Of a stretch of 64,000 bases of DNA, positions 50,800 through 60,417 are shown in pieces; position 1 is the first letter of the stretch; every line of letters begins with the position of its first letter. The stretch covers positions 44,529,172 through 44,593,171 of the forward strand of contig CM075857.1 of assembly GCA_037975125.1 (NCBI GenBank), given 5' to 3'. This stretch comes from Latrodectus hesperus. Its lineage: Eukaryota; Arthropoda; Arachnida; Araneae; Theridiidae. The notes below the pieces were generated by a model that searched no databases, had not been told where the DNA came from, and saw only the letters and a list, made by a program, of their open reading frames with translations. The translations under genes were made by a program, and so were the position numbers.

Positions 50800-53700
50800 A
50801 TTGATTGTGAGTTGAAACATTGATAATTCAGCATGTTGTATTCTTCCTATATAAATTTGAATTTTTAGTCAATTCAATTTGAAGAGAAAATTCTATTATA
50901 TACTGATATGAAAAATTAAATAATTTTGTGCTTAAATAACAAAATATTATTTAATTCTGAATCATATAATTTATATTGTTATTGTTTTAATAATAAAATA
51001 TAAATTACTTATATTTGTCACATTCATACTTGAAATAAGAATTAATAAAATTAGATTTTTCATGTGTTAGTTATATTAATAAAATATTTTTCGGTAAAAG
51101 AAATTTGTATCTATATCTGCTTATTTATTTTGAAATCCTTAAATGATGTATGTGCACTTTTAGTTGCTTTTCTCATCATTTATTTTATAATGCAAATAAT
51201 TATAAAATACTTTTATACTTTTAAAATAAATTAGTAATAATTCTTAAAATAATGACATAAATAAATATTGTTTTCTTTTTTCTTGATAGATATGGTTATG
51301 TGACTAACACAAAAATTAAATTTGTTGTTGTTGTGGAATCTTCTCATACAACTTTACGAGATAATGAAATTCGACAGGTAAGTTTCCTCAAAAAATTAAT
51401 AAATAAAAAACTGTTTAAACTTGAAACTCTGTGAAATCTACTAAAATGTTTATTACACTATACCTTAAAGTAAAATGGATTCAGTTGAAAACTCATATAC
51501 TAATAGCAAGATGGAAAAAAAAGCAAAATTCTCAAGCCAAGTATGATTAATCTATTGAAAATGTTCATTGGGCAGTCACTCCATGTCGTGAAAATGAACA
51601 AGCCTGGTAAAAACTATTTATCTGTAATCAATCACCCTTTCAGTATCCTTTGGTCTAATACTGCCCTTAGAATGATCATTCATATTTTTCACCTGCTTTT
51701 CCTTTCTTCATTTGAAGCAATAATTTTTTGAATTCATATGATATTGTGTTAACTCTGAGTTCCATGTAGCCAGTATTGCTTCAAAATTTCTTCTATGAGT
51801 AGCTCAATTTTATGTTCCAGATTGTTTTCATATATTTGTTTGCCATTTTATTTTTAAACAATGGTGTGCAACCTTAAATCAACAGAATATGAAAAAAAAG
51901 ATGAAATGTTTGAGAACTGTTGATGAAGTTGGATCTTCTGTAAAAGACATTGATCAATCCAGTGAGGATAAATTTGATGAACAAATATACAATTTCCATA
52001 ATGGTCATAATGAATTTGAGCAAAGGGATGAAAATAATGAAGAAATTGAATTAGCAGAAAACTTTTTGTAATCAAAAATAAAGCAGTTTTAAATAAAGGA
52101 AAATCAAATCAAAAAATAAAAACTCAAATTTTCATCATTTATGAAACTGATAAGGAAAACTGAGAAATTATTCAGATTTATAATGCAACAAAAAGAGGTG
52201 TAGATACCAAAAAATATTAAATGTATGTATCATATTCTACAGCTCAAAAAACCCACTAATGCCTGATGCTTGTTTTTTAATTGCACACTGACGTCAAAGA
52301 AATAAATACCTAAGTTCTAATATCATTGAAAAATCCTCCTAAGCAGTATGCAAATAAAAGAAAATTTCTTAAATACTAAACATTATCTCTTATAGAGCAA
52401 CAAATGAACCAAAAACTATGTGAGTGCTTCTTAGCGAACTCTGTCAAAAATTCATTGAAGCCAATTCAAATGGACCAGAAAAGATTCATTGTACAACAAA
52501 AAGTCTGAATCCCAACAAAGGCATTGTGTCCAAAATCAAAGGATGGTAAAAATACAATTTCTTGTGCAAATTGTGATAATTTTATTTGAAAAAATCGTTT
52601 TTTCTATGTTTGCCAGAAGTGTATGTTGATTCATAATTTTTAATATAAGCTTGTAATTTTGCTTTTAATATTTATGAATATTTTATATTCTTAAACCTCA
52701 AAAACGTTTTCTCAAAGTTTCCTAATTACATTGTGTAGTCATTGTTTATAATGAAATATTTTATTTATTAAGTGAATGTATTTCATTTTTTAATAAAACT
52801 GATTATGGTGAACCTGCCACTCCATGCAGCCTTCAATGTCTGAGTCAGAAGTTCAACTTCTACCAGATTAACATGTTTATACAAAACAATGATTTATCGG
52901 TTTCATTGTTTGGCAGTAGTGTACCTGTGTTGTTGCATGGCAGACCATTTAAATGTAAAACATTTGAACACCTACATCTTGCCTTTCATGAGAAGCTTTT
53001 TATAATGGGCTGCATTTTCATATCAAGGAAGAAATCTGAAAAATTTTATAACATCAATCCTCATAAATATAATTATGTGTATTAACACAGTCTAGTTTTA
53101 TTTGTGATGTTAAACTCATAAATACAGCCTACTCACTACCATTGTAGTTAATTGAAAAATTACCACCAAACTTCTCTGTAGAAGAGAATAATAATCAGAA
53201 TTTTACTGTTAAAAAATGAAATTTTCCTAGTCAAATAGTTCTTTAATGTCACAAATCCTAATTCCAGACATTAATTTATTTGTAGATAGTAAAATATAAG
53301 GGAAAAATCGTAACATTTTGAGTCTAATGTTAAAATATATAATTGTATTTAAAAAGAAACTAATTTATCTTAACAAAAAGTTTCTTTATTTTAAAAGAAA
53401 CACTAATTTATGGTACAAATTGATTTTATTGTAAAAGTGTGTAAAACAATAGATATTTTAATTTGAAATTTTCCATCTTAGCAATTTTTAAGGTGGTACT
53501 TCTGGAGATGATAAATTATTTATAAAATAAACTAGTTTTATCAATTATGAAAGAAATTTACTTATGATTTCCCTGATAAAAGTGGTGTTTGATAATTTTA
53601 TGATTATGAAATATAAAAACATTTAGTTGTGTCACTCATTCTTATCATTTGTTACCATTAATAAATAGAATCCAAAAATTAAATATACCAAGAATTAACA

Positions 53701-54049
53701 AAATTAATGTAATATCTGGTGAATTTATGCGATTAAGTCATCATTTCTACTAAATTTCATTTTTTAAGTAATTAACTGGTGATTCTTTAAAATAACATTT
53801 TAGAGCATTTCATTAGTTTATATTCCATTTTATTTTGAAATGGAAATATTTAATAAATCAAGAAAATAAATGATTTTTTTATTTTTAAATTGTATATTAC
53901 ATTTCTGTTAATTTAAATGTATATTTGCTAGCTAAATAAAAATATTAATCACTAATAAATTAATAATTATTTCTAACAGCTAGCCATGAAGTAGATTGAA
54001 AACATAAAATACTAATGTATGAATATGTATGATTTAAAAATTAACTTTG

Positions 54050-54142
<93 letters not shown>

Positions 54143-57100
54143 GTTTAATAAAGAGAGTTAAAATTTAGATGAACTCTCATGCATTAGTTATTAAAGAATC
54201 ACAAATAATTTTATGACTAATAGGGAGCATGTTTAGTTATTTTTAAAAAGCAAAAAATATAGTTTATATTAATTTTTAAAATAAAAAATTATAAATGTTT
54301 CACTTTGTAAATCCAAATCCTTTTTCATTTGATTTGATTTTGATGAATGGCAAAAAAAAATGTGCATAAAGCCTTTCAATATCCCAAGATTTTGCATAGG
54401 ACATTCCCACGATACAGAGTGAAGAAAAAAATTTTTACATGGGATGTGTTTTACTATGTCACGTTTGATTTTAGTTAAACTAATTTGAAAAATTTTATCC
54501 TATTTTGGCACCATTTTGAAGGAATAAGTTATCACATTAAAATATTTTTTTAAATTTAGATTAAAATGTATAAAAAAGCTATGAAATTAAAAAATAATTT
54601 AATAAAAAAACTTTCTCTCCTGGGAAAAGAATTTTTGAAAGCGTTATTTATATTGAAGTTTTTTATCCCAAAATACACTTATAAACTTTCAAATTAATAA
54701 AAAAATATGATAAACATTCTTTACACAAAGGTAACAGAATTTAAAATGAAAATTGCATGTGTAGAAAATTTCAAATTACAGAGATATGCAAAAAATATAT
54801 TTTTATTTTTTGTTTTGTTTTTACTGTGTTTGTGCCGATTAACTTCTCTAGTGGTCAGCATGCCTGACTGCGGATAAGGAGGTCCTGGGTTCAAATTCCG
54901 GTTCGGGCATGGATGTACTTTCTCTATCTATCCTGTCTTCGTCCTTTCCTTGTATGAATGAGGTGTGATTGGTTGCCTACCCTATAAACGGGAACCTATG
55001 GCAAGTGTGTAGAGCAAAGTCGTACTTTCATCTATATGGTGCTCTGATTAAAATGAAAGACACTCCCAATCGACTTAATTCGCATAGCATAGCGACCTTA
55101 TCCAATTTTCATTAGTAAACAACAACAATTGTGTTTGTATATCAGATTCACCAAAAATATTGCTTTTTAGCTATCTAAAAGGTGTATTCTTACTATCATT
55201 TACATTGCTAATTATTTAATGTATCATAAAATGAATTCATCTTCTGATAATTGTTTCCTCACAATAATAATATAGGTTAAACTTTTTTTTGACCAAGTAA
55301 AAATATTTGATTGTGCTCAAAAATTGAACTACTTATTTTTCATTCTCTTCATAAGTGCAGATCATAAATCAAAAATTATAAAAGTGTTTCATGACAAAGT
55401 TAGAGCCTCTTTTTGATTTAGCTGTAAACATGTGATAAAAAGTACATTAAGCATTTCACTCTAAATATAATATCTGAAATAGCTTAAACATTAATGAAAT
55501 TAATAAAAAAACCTTAAAAAATCTTATATAATAGTGGAAAAATAAAAAAATATTTTAAGAGGTAACAGAAGTGAAAATGGAAATAATCAATATCATATAG
55601 AATAGTTAACAACAAATTTCTTATTTGCATTTCATTTTTCCAGTTGACAGCATATTTTCACTTTTATATAAAGTGAAAATATGTATTAAATATAAACTAT
55701 GCTAAGTCCTGTCTAGGATTCATTAAAAATTATTTCAACTTAAAATGGCCTTACTAAACAATACATCATTTGTTTAGTAAGGTTATTCAATCAAATATGT
55801 ATGAGTTGGGGAACTGATCATGGTAAAAACATGTGACTCACCTTTATAAAATTATATTCTATTAAAAATAATAAGCCTGGTGTCATAGTGGTAACGCTTT
55901 GAGATTTCAAGGCACAGGTCCGAAATTTGGTACTCGAGTTGGGCAAGATCGAATCAGTCTTTCAACCTTTCATTGGGTTGATAAAACTAAGTACTAAGCA
56001 TGCTTTAAAACTAAACACTAAGAGTTTTGCATGAGACTGACTACTTAATCAGGACAAATGTTTCACATCCCACGGCTCTTGGTCAAGAAAACACATATGA
56101 GCATTGTTTGCCTTGGCCTCCTATGAGCTGCCATTCCATTGAGCTACTTTAAAAATAATAAAATTATTGTTTTATAGATTTACTTATTGAATGAGATGAC
56201 AATTTTAAACAAAATATGTCGAAAAATATTTTTTGTTTTGATACTTTCATTTATTTTTAATATGGATTAATGTGAAAATAATTCTAAAATCTTGATAATA
56301 TAACCAAATTATATATTGTGACATTTAAATTTATGACATGTAATATACTTCAAAAAATAAAATGAAGGTTTATAATTGCTTAATTATTTTTATTTTATAA
56401 AGTTCCAATTTAAAATTTAGATGTTCAGGAGAATTCATGCTGGATATGCAGATATGGTATGTAATCCTTTCTATATGCCTGGTGAAACCATTACATCAAA
56501 GTAAGTATCTTTAAATATGAGCTAATCCTTAATTTTGTTATATTATTTTAACTTACATATGAGAAACTTATGTTCATATGAGAATTTCAAATTTGTATAT
56601 ACTGTGTCCATCACAAGGAAAGCTCCTGCCAAGTAATTTGTTTAGTGGTGATTTTCTTATAATAACAACTGTTTATTTCAAATGGAAGTGAAAGTTATGA
56701 GTAGGTTCTATTTAGGGTGACACCTCATGATATTCTCAAGGGTTTCAGTAAGCCAAAGTATTAGTATCTTTCTTCTGGCTCCTCCTTTCAAAAATAAAAC
56801 ATGTCTTGTTTCCACATGATGGGCAAAGCAGATTGGCAAGAAATTCATGTGGTAAACAGTCCACTTATTATTGTCTATTAAAATTGCAACTCCAAGACAA
56901 AATACTAATAACAAACTGGTATTTGTGGATAAATGTATTGGAATATCAAATGATTAAATATTAAGAAATTTTGAAGCATAGCATCTAAGAAATCAGTGTA
57001 TTCAGGCTAACAAAAATCTGATATAAAACAGCATTTGAACAGTGACCTAAACGAAAGTTTGATTTCATGAACAGCTACAGTTGTCTGTGCAGCATCAACA

Positions 57101-58361
57101 TAATGCCTTGATTTATGGACCAATAGCATAAATATTTTATTTTTCAAAATGTATTTTTCATAAATTTTGATTAAAGAGTAGGTAATTGTTAATTTAAAAA
57201 CAAAGTAAGCTTTTAATTATTCTTAATTTTTTTCAGTTAAAATAATGTCATCATAATAAGTTCTATTAAATATACAAAATACTGAGTAATACTCAAGGAG
57301 AATGATGACATGATATAAGCATGAAATTTAAATTTATCACATTAAAATGGATTTTTAATAAGTCCTTGAAAAATCTCATTATATCCATGAAAAAAATTTC
57401 TATTTTGAAAATGAACTTTTAAACCCATTGATCCACATTATTAACTGACATGCAGAATAACTGCAATCCTTCAAAATTATTATTCAACCTACATATCAAA
57501 ATCAGAAATGTCTTAGTAAACATTTTTTTTAACAAGATATCACAATAACTTTTCACCAGACCAAATCATTCAAATGCAATTTGTGGGTGAGAAGCCAACT
57601 GTACCTTCCTTCATTAATTCCTTCATTTAAACACATTATAATTGTCACTACTGCCATCTATTTTACATAAATATGTTAATAATTTGCATATTAATTCATT
57701 TTCATCTATAAATTTAACATATAGTATGTGGCCTTTGTATTGCAATTTTAATGACATACAGTATATTCCATATTTAAGTCAAAAATGGAATATACTGTAT
57801 GTGCATGACATTTTCATTTAAAAAAATTTGCTTCACATTTTTCCTTTAATCATTTTTAGTCTTTTCATGTCTTATGCAATATTTTTCATATTAAGAAAAT
57901 ATATTGTCTTAAATATTAGTTATTTGCAAGATTCAATTTTATTTATATTCTCAAATCCAATTTTTAAAATATATAACAATTTAAAATGTGTATTATGTAA
58001 GTTTAAACACATTATTAATATTTAACTTATCAATTATTTAAAAATGTCATTTAATATATTTATATAGTCTTTAATATATACTTTCTGCATAAAGTTCTCT
58101 ATATTCTAAACTTAGTTTACTCAAATGAACAAAACCTAGTTCATTCACATACTGTATATGTTCATTCATTTGCGTTCATTATTGATAATCATTGTAAAGT
58201 TTCAAAAAAGGTAAAAGCAAGTATAAAAATCTGTAAATGCATTTTTTTAAATTGTCTGTAACCAATATTTATTTTGCATTTTTTATAAGTGTGTATTTTA
58301 ATTTTTATTTATTTACAGATCATTTGAAACTATAATAAAGAGTATAATGTCTACAGAGTAG
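38733..58361 (+). CDS. TRAPPC2L: TRAPPC2L, trafficking protein particle complex subunit 2-like, 5 exons
   Basis: Complete gene. Exons: 38733-38765, 50489-50661, 51290-51377, 56421-56500, 58319-58361. Together they are 417 nt, 138 aa plus stop, close to the 140 aa of the human protein. All introns are GT-AG and phases agree. The protein opens [20 protein letters not shown] and contains the highly conserved [20 protein letters not shown] stretch, then [17 protein letters not shown] and [15 protein letters not shown]2L is a longin-like (sedlin-fold) subunit of TRAPP complexes, related to yeast Tca17. TRAPP complexes act as Rab exchange factors at the Golgi and endosomes. Intron 1 is 11.7 kb and holds mobile-element sequence. 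Confidence 0.97.
38766..43879. other. TRAPPC2L intron 1, left part
   Basis: AT-rich intron without recognised genes. A small GC-richer patch at 42528-42700 (GGCCTGCCCCGCTACACCCC) gives a 62-aa minus-strand frame with no recognisable motif; it may be element debris. Confidence 0.5.
43880..44280. other. GC-richer, CpG-containing islet in TRAPPC2L intron 1
   Basis: About 400 bp with many CpGs (GTCGCCCCATCTGG, GGCGCGTTATATCG, CACCGGAAATACGTG) in otherwise CpG-poor DNA, and CCAAT/ATTGG motifs near 44026. No coding match. It could be a promoter, an unrecognised element or an old exon. Confidence 0.4.
44620..44880. repeat. 261-bp foldback palindrome with (TA)n centre
   Basis: The left arm, 44620-44710 (ATTCTAATTATATAAA...ACGTTACGATTAT), and the right arm, 44795-44880, are reverse complements with about seven mismatches and one 4-nt gap. 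They surround a TATC/TA microsatellite at 44711-44794. It resembles a foldback MITE; I saw no clear target duplication. Confidence 0.85.
44736..44795. repeat. (TA)n microsatellite at the palindrome centre
   Basis: About 30 TA units, preceded by TCTATCTCTCTATCTC. Confidence 0.95.
44881..45507. other. TRAPPC2L intron 1 between palindrome and YqaJ ORF
   Basis: AT-rich; would be the 3' side of the YqaJ ORF. I could not find a terminal inverted repeat. Confidence 0.5.
45508..46461 (-). CDS. YqaJ/lambda-exonuclease-type nuclease domain (element-borne)
   Basis: 317-aa frame. From about residue 85 it shows the YqaJ viral recombinase fold: [19 protein letters not shown], then [28 protein letters not shown] and VEIKCPY, and finally [11 protein letters not shown]145, D179 and E189-x-K191 form the PD-(D/E)XK nuclease centre, and all are present. 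Such domains degrade DNA 5' to 3' in phage lambda and relatives. In arthropod genomes they occur as repetitive proteins next to a Mutator-like transposase domain, as here. The first ~40 residues overlap, in another frame, the end of the upstream transposase ORF. Both lie inside TRAPPC2L intron 1 on the opposite strand. Likely a transposon gene; activity unknown. Confidence 0.85.
   Translation of the reverse strand: MHKALNENSPGKYCKQFENKRINKLNKAKNKSKPRKLANIFPGPDKNYGPAAEKPDLSYNEYEGKKSKLLTSLALTLKEREDLERATVLQSENAVWRKERRIRLTASNFGAVCRKLPSTGCQNLVKTILYSNVKNEAILHGIIHEKTAILELEKEIGLKIEPCGIFIDKNLPHLAATPDGIIGKEGIVEIKCPYTCRDIHPNEFIKKSKFNFWQKDRKTKEINGINKNHKFYYQIQGQLHISERNFCWFAIWSPKGIKTEHIFRDDVFWETQMKTKLNNFYFDCLLPELIDPRYPRSMDIRNPTYIIEEQTKKKMKN
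46395..47240 (-). CDS. Mutator-like transposase domain, 5'-truncated
   Basis: Frame open from 47240 (just after a TAG at 47243-47241) to a TAA ending at 46395. It contains [52 protein letters not shown] and [21 protein letters not shown] recognise these as the conserved blocks of the arthropod Mutator-like transposase family that precedes YqaJ domains. GDGD and the Glu of VEQFN are plausible catalytic acids. The usual first Asp block is missing upstream, so the gene is truncated or its 5' exon is lost. It joins the YqaJ ORF by a one-base frame change at an A8 run (46471-46478). Confidence 0.75.
   Translation of the reverse strand, partial: RNCAIADSSCAIAEKRNLEPKSHKCSKNWNGSSSGMEADIIVEGFCHSLNMYGLKYATMIGDGDSNVYKKILDTRPYDDLEVEKIECKNHLLRNMCNKLKEVAKNTKSGYNINNRKLLGKNILRIRKDVVASASHWRKELLTFDQKIVNLKTDIINIPNHVFGNHETCKKYFCKENGKKSDLQPLKSDGILYKILEILESLALHAKSLLYNANTNIVEQFNSIVAKLTGGKRVNYCQKNSYQTRCYASILSHNTKKNILKCTKHLTKIAQVNTASSLKIKE
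46471..46478 (-). other. A8 run at the transposase/YqaJ frame change
   Basis: In the transposase frame it reads ACT AAA AAA AAT ATA. A -1 slip on A AAA AAT enters the YqaJ frame (TAT ATT GAA ATG). The YqaJ frame is closed upstream by a TAA at 46479-46477, so the junction must be here. Either a homopolymer indel or programmed slippage fits. Confidence 0.6.
47200..47251. repeat. Three exact copies of a 15-bp sequence
   Basis: TCCGCTATAGCACAA at 47200-47214, 47221-47235 and 47237-47251. The first two are spaced 21 bp apart and keep the transposase frame (CAIA repeated); the third is out of frame. They sit exactly where the transposase reading frame ends on its 5' side. Confidence 0.9.
48019..48081. 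repeat. Short imperfect tandem repeat
   Basis: A unit of roughly 27 bp containing CTATTCG and TCCCAAAAAGTA occurs twice, with a partial third copy (GCCTCCCAAAAATT) to the left. Confidence 0.6.
49765..49830 (-). mobile_element. tRNA-like sequence, probable SINE head or tRNA pseudogene
   Basis: On the minus strand an A-box-like TAATGGTAGGA (49820-49810) and a B-box-like GGTTCAATCCC (49783-49773) are spaced as in a tRNA. The arms do not fold into a clean cloverleaf, so it is not called as a functional tRNA. Confidence 0.45.
50489..50661 (+). CDS. TRAPPC2L: TRAPPC2L exon 2
   Basis: Acceptor ATCTTAG, donor GTAAGA. Encodes [31 protein letters not shown] and [15 protein letters not shown]; phase 0 to 2. 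Confidence 0.97.
50662..51289. other. TRAPPC2L intron 2
   Basis: Contains a (TA)n microsatellite at 50732-50798; the rest is AT-rich with nothing recognised. Confidence 0.7.
50732..50798. repeat. (TA)n microsatellite
   Basis: About 33 TA units in TRAPPC2L intron 2. Confidence 0.97.
51290..51377 (+). CDS. TRAPPC2L: TRAPPC2L exon 3
   Basis: Acceptor TTGATAG, donor GTAAGT. Encodes [20 protein letters not shown] and TLRDNEIRQ; phase 2 to 0. Confidence 0.97.
51378..54824. other. TRAPPC2L intron 3, left part
   Basis: AT-rich. A plus-strand frame at 51889-52071 is acidic ([16 protein letters not shown]), and about 52545-52630 reads SCANCDNF...YVCQKCML, a CxxC...CxxC pattern. Together they faintly recall the ends of a piggyBac-type transposase with the middle deleted, but I cannot support that. 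A (TA)n run lies at 54051-54136. Confidence 0.3.
54051..54136. repeat. (TA)n microsatellite
   Basis: About 43 uninterrupted TA units. Confidence 0.97.
54834..55129 (+). mobile_element. tRNA-derived SINE (family B), with target-site duplication
   Basis: A 296-bp insert flanked by exact TGTGTTTGT at 54825-54833 and 55130-55138. The head is a recognisable tRNA: A box TAGTGGTCAGCATGCC, B box GGGTTCAAATTCC, and ends that pair (TGCCGA with TTCGGGCA, the first bases overlapping the duplication). A non-tRNA body and an AAC-repeat tail follow. It differs in sequence from the family A SINE nearby. Confidence 0.85.
55651..55683. repeat. Perfect 14-bp hairpin
   Basis: CATATTTTCACTTT at 55651-55664 pairs with 55670-55683 across a TATAT loop. 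Confidence 0.8.
55749..55782. repeat. Perfect 13-bp hairpin
   Basis: CCTTACTAAACAA at 55749-55761 pairs with 55770-55782 across an 8-nt loop, 66 bp after the hairpin at 55651-55683. Confidence 0.8.
55875..56148 (+). mobile_element. tRNA-derived SINE (family A), with 13-bp target-site duplication
   Basis: A 274-bp insert flanked by exact TTAAAAATAATAA at 55862-55874 and 56149-56161. A box TGGTGTCATAGTGGTAACGC and a B-box-like GGTCCGAAATTTGG, then the core CAGTCTTTCAACC...GTTGATAAAACTAAGTAC. The 3' part matches the 17253-17515 copy. Confidence 0.85.
56421..56500 (+). CDS. TRAPPC2L: TRAPPC2L exon 4
   Basis: Acceptor AATTTAG, donor GTAAGT. Encodes [20 protein letters not shown] and GETITS; phase 0 to 2. 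Confidence 0.97.
56501..58318. other. TRAPPC2L intron 4
   Basis: The 56590-56940 stretch is less AT-rich and has a 68-aa minus-strand frame (56914-56708) with no known motif, perhaps element debris. A perfect hairpin lies at 57755-57801. The rest is AT-rich. Confidence 0.5.
57755..57801. repeat. Perfect 17-bp hairpin
   Basis: CATACAGTATATTCCAT at 57755-57771 and its exact complement at 57785-57801, separated by 13 nt. Confidence 0.85.
58319..58361 (+). CDS. TRAPPC2L: TRAPPC2L exon 5 and stop
   Basis: Acceptor TTTACAG. Encodes [13 protein letters not shown] and TAG at 58359-58361. A candidate AATAAA polyadenylation signal follows at 58461-58466. Confidence 0.95.
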
Positions 58362-58460
58362 CAGTAACGTGTATTAATAAATCTCTAGATTTATTAAAGC
58401 TTTATAAATATGTATAAATGTATATTTTGTAATTTTTATAAAATTATTTGTTCAGTTAAA

Positions 58461-58466
58461 AATAAA
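58461..58466 (+). terminator. Candidate TRAPPC2L polyadenylation signal
   Basis: AATAAA 100 nt after the stop. It is weak evidence in such AT-rich DNA. Confidence 0.4.
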
Positions 58467-60417
58467 ATGTTATAAAGAGTATTATTGATGCTTTAATTTA
58501 TCTAATTACTTTAACACTTAATAAATTGTGATTAGATGGCTATACTCTGAAATATAACTCTATAAATATATTTTTATATCATACTTAAACTTTGTCTTCA
58601 CTTTTGTAGAGTGGCAATGGCATACTTTCAAGACATTTATTAAAACCAAACTCCTGCTCTAAATATTGTTTTAAAATTATTATGTTAATTATTCAAAATA
58701 GGATGCTTCTCATATAAATAATTCATCCTTGCAGTATTTTTTTGATATTTTGATTATGGTAGTTTGGATGATCCATATAAACAAATGTGATTTTGCATCT
58801 TGGAATTTAATGCAGTAGTAATTTTACTAGCTATCTTTTCGGTTAAAGATGATAAATTATTACCATTCTTATATTTTAAAATAGCTTGGATATATTTCCT
58901 AGCTCAAAAATTCTCATTAACCGTTTTCCCATTATTATAAAAAATATTTATTAAATTGAATCATAGAAAATACATAACTATAAAAATCTGAAAAAATGTA
59001 AAAATACAAGATTTATGTCATTAACAGTGGAAATATTATCTGTTTAATGTGATTGCAAGGAAATACTTCTGTTTTTTTTTTTTTTTTTTTTTTTTGTAAT
59101 TGGCTAAGCAATCTCAAAATAACAAAAAATCAGTGATACAAATTTTGCAAACTTAAATGCAACATTTTTCCTAACTGCATGTTTGTAATTCATTTTGCAA
59201 AAGCTGAGATACTATTTAATTAGAAATTTTTCAATACTCTGCATAATCATTGGATTGTCCTAGTTTTCATCTATTTAGATTTATGTATTTTTAATTGGAA
59301 ACAAAAATTTTACTGTTGAAAAAAGTATCAAAAAATGTATCCAATATTTTTAAAATTAAAATCATGTTATCCCTATCAAAAATAATACTCAAAATCTTGT
59401 TATAAAACATTGCAATTATCCAATTTGAACTCTGTAAAAATGTGTGCCTAATTTCAACATAAAATTCCAAACACTTAATAAAATTAAAATCTCATTATAA
59501 AAATCTCTTTCAGAAAATTTTTTAAAATTTGGATTATTAAAAAAGATTTCATGTTTCCAAATTCACTAATTTCAAATAATTAAAATAATTTACTTTCAAT
59601 GACATTAGTGAAAATCATTTTTTAATAGAATGAAACTAATTTTTTCAGGTAAATTACATTGAGATGAAAAAATTTATTTATATTTATCTTCATATGAAAA
59701 ATTCAGAGTAATTCTCAATATTAACACGACTGCTGGAAATAGTAGATATATTTGAAAAAAATGTATGAGTGTATATTAAAATATACTCCATGTCAAACTT
59801 TCTTTCTAAACATTATGAGTAGTAAAATTTTCCTGTCATTTATATTTGATGCTATAGATTGTTTCCTCTGCAGAATGTAGTATTTCAATCTAATCAATCT
59901 GAATGAATCTTGTTTTACTGATATCAAATTATTTTTAATTGCAGAAGTGAAGCATATTTCTTCTAATAATATAATTCCAGCAAAATAGCATTGGAAATAG
60001 AGATAAACATAAGATTTAAGTTTTATGGATGAAGTAATATCGAAAATTAGATGAAAAAAATCAGATTAAAAAATATTTCCTAGTAAAAACAATAAAATGA
60101 ATTGAAAATGTAAAAAAGTTACTCCATGAAATGGTTATTTTTGAAATGGTATTAGAATTAAAGATAGTCCTAATATTAAACACTGACAAAAAATTTAATC
60201 TTTAATATTTATTATTCAACATACATGTTTCACCAAAAAAAGTTGAAACTTTTAATCTATTGTAGGAAATATTGCAACTTATAAATCATTTGAGACAAAT
60301 TATAGAAGAAAAATGTTTTCGTTATTGTATTTAATACACATTTTAGCTAAATGAAGACTATCATAATTATGTAATGTTACGATAACAGTTTTGTTAAATC
60401 AAAGGAAATATAGATAT
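58467..60417. other. Intergenic DNA between TRAPPC2L and the mariner relic
   Basis: AT-rich with a T24 run at 59072-59095. I saw no gene. Confidence 0.6.

Noticed and set aside
51889..52630. Possible internally deleted piggyBac-type element
   Set aside because: An acidic N-terminal-like frame and a CxxC...CxxC stretch are present, but no DDD core, inverted ends or TTAA duplication could be shown.
52873..53085. 70-aa plus-strand ORF
   Set aside because: No family resemblance or supporting splice sites.
54834..54912. Functional tRNA gene at the SINE head
   Set aside because: It is followed by a SINE body and tail and bounded by target duplications, so it belongs to the retroposon.
56708..56914. 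68-aa minus-strand ORF in TRAPPC2L intron 4
   Set aside because: No known motif and no splice context; possibly element debris.
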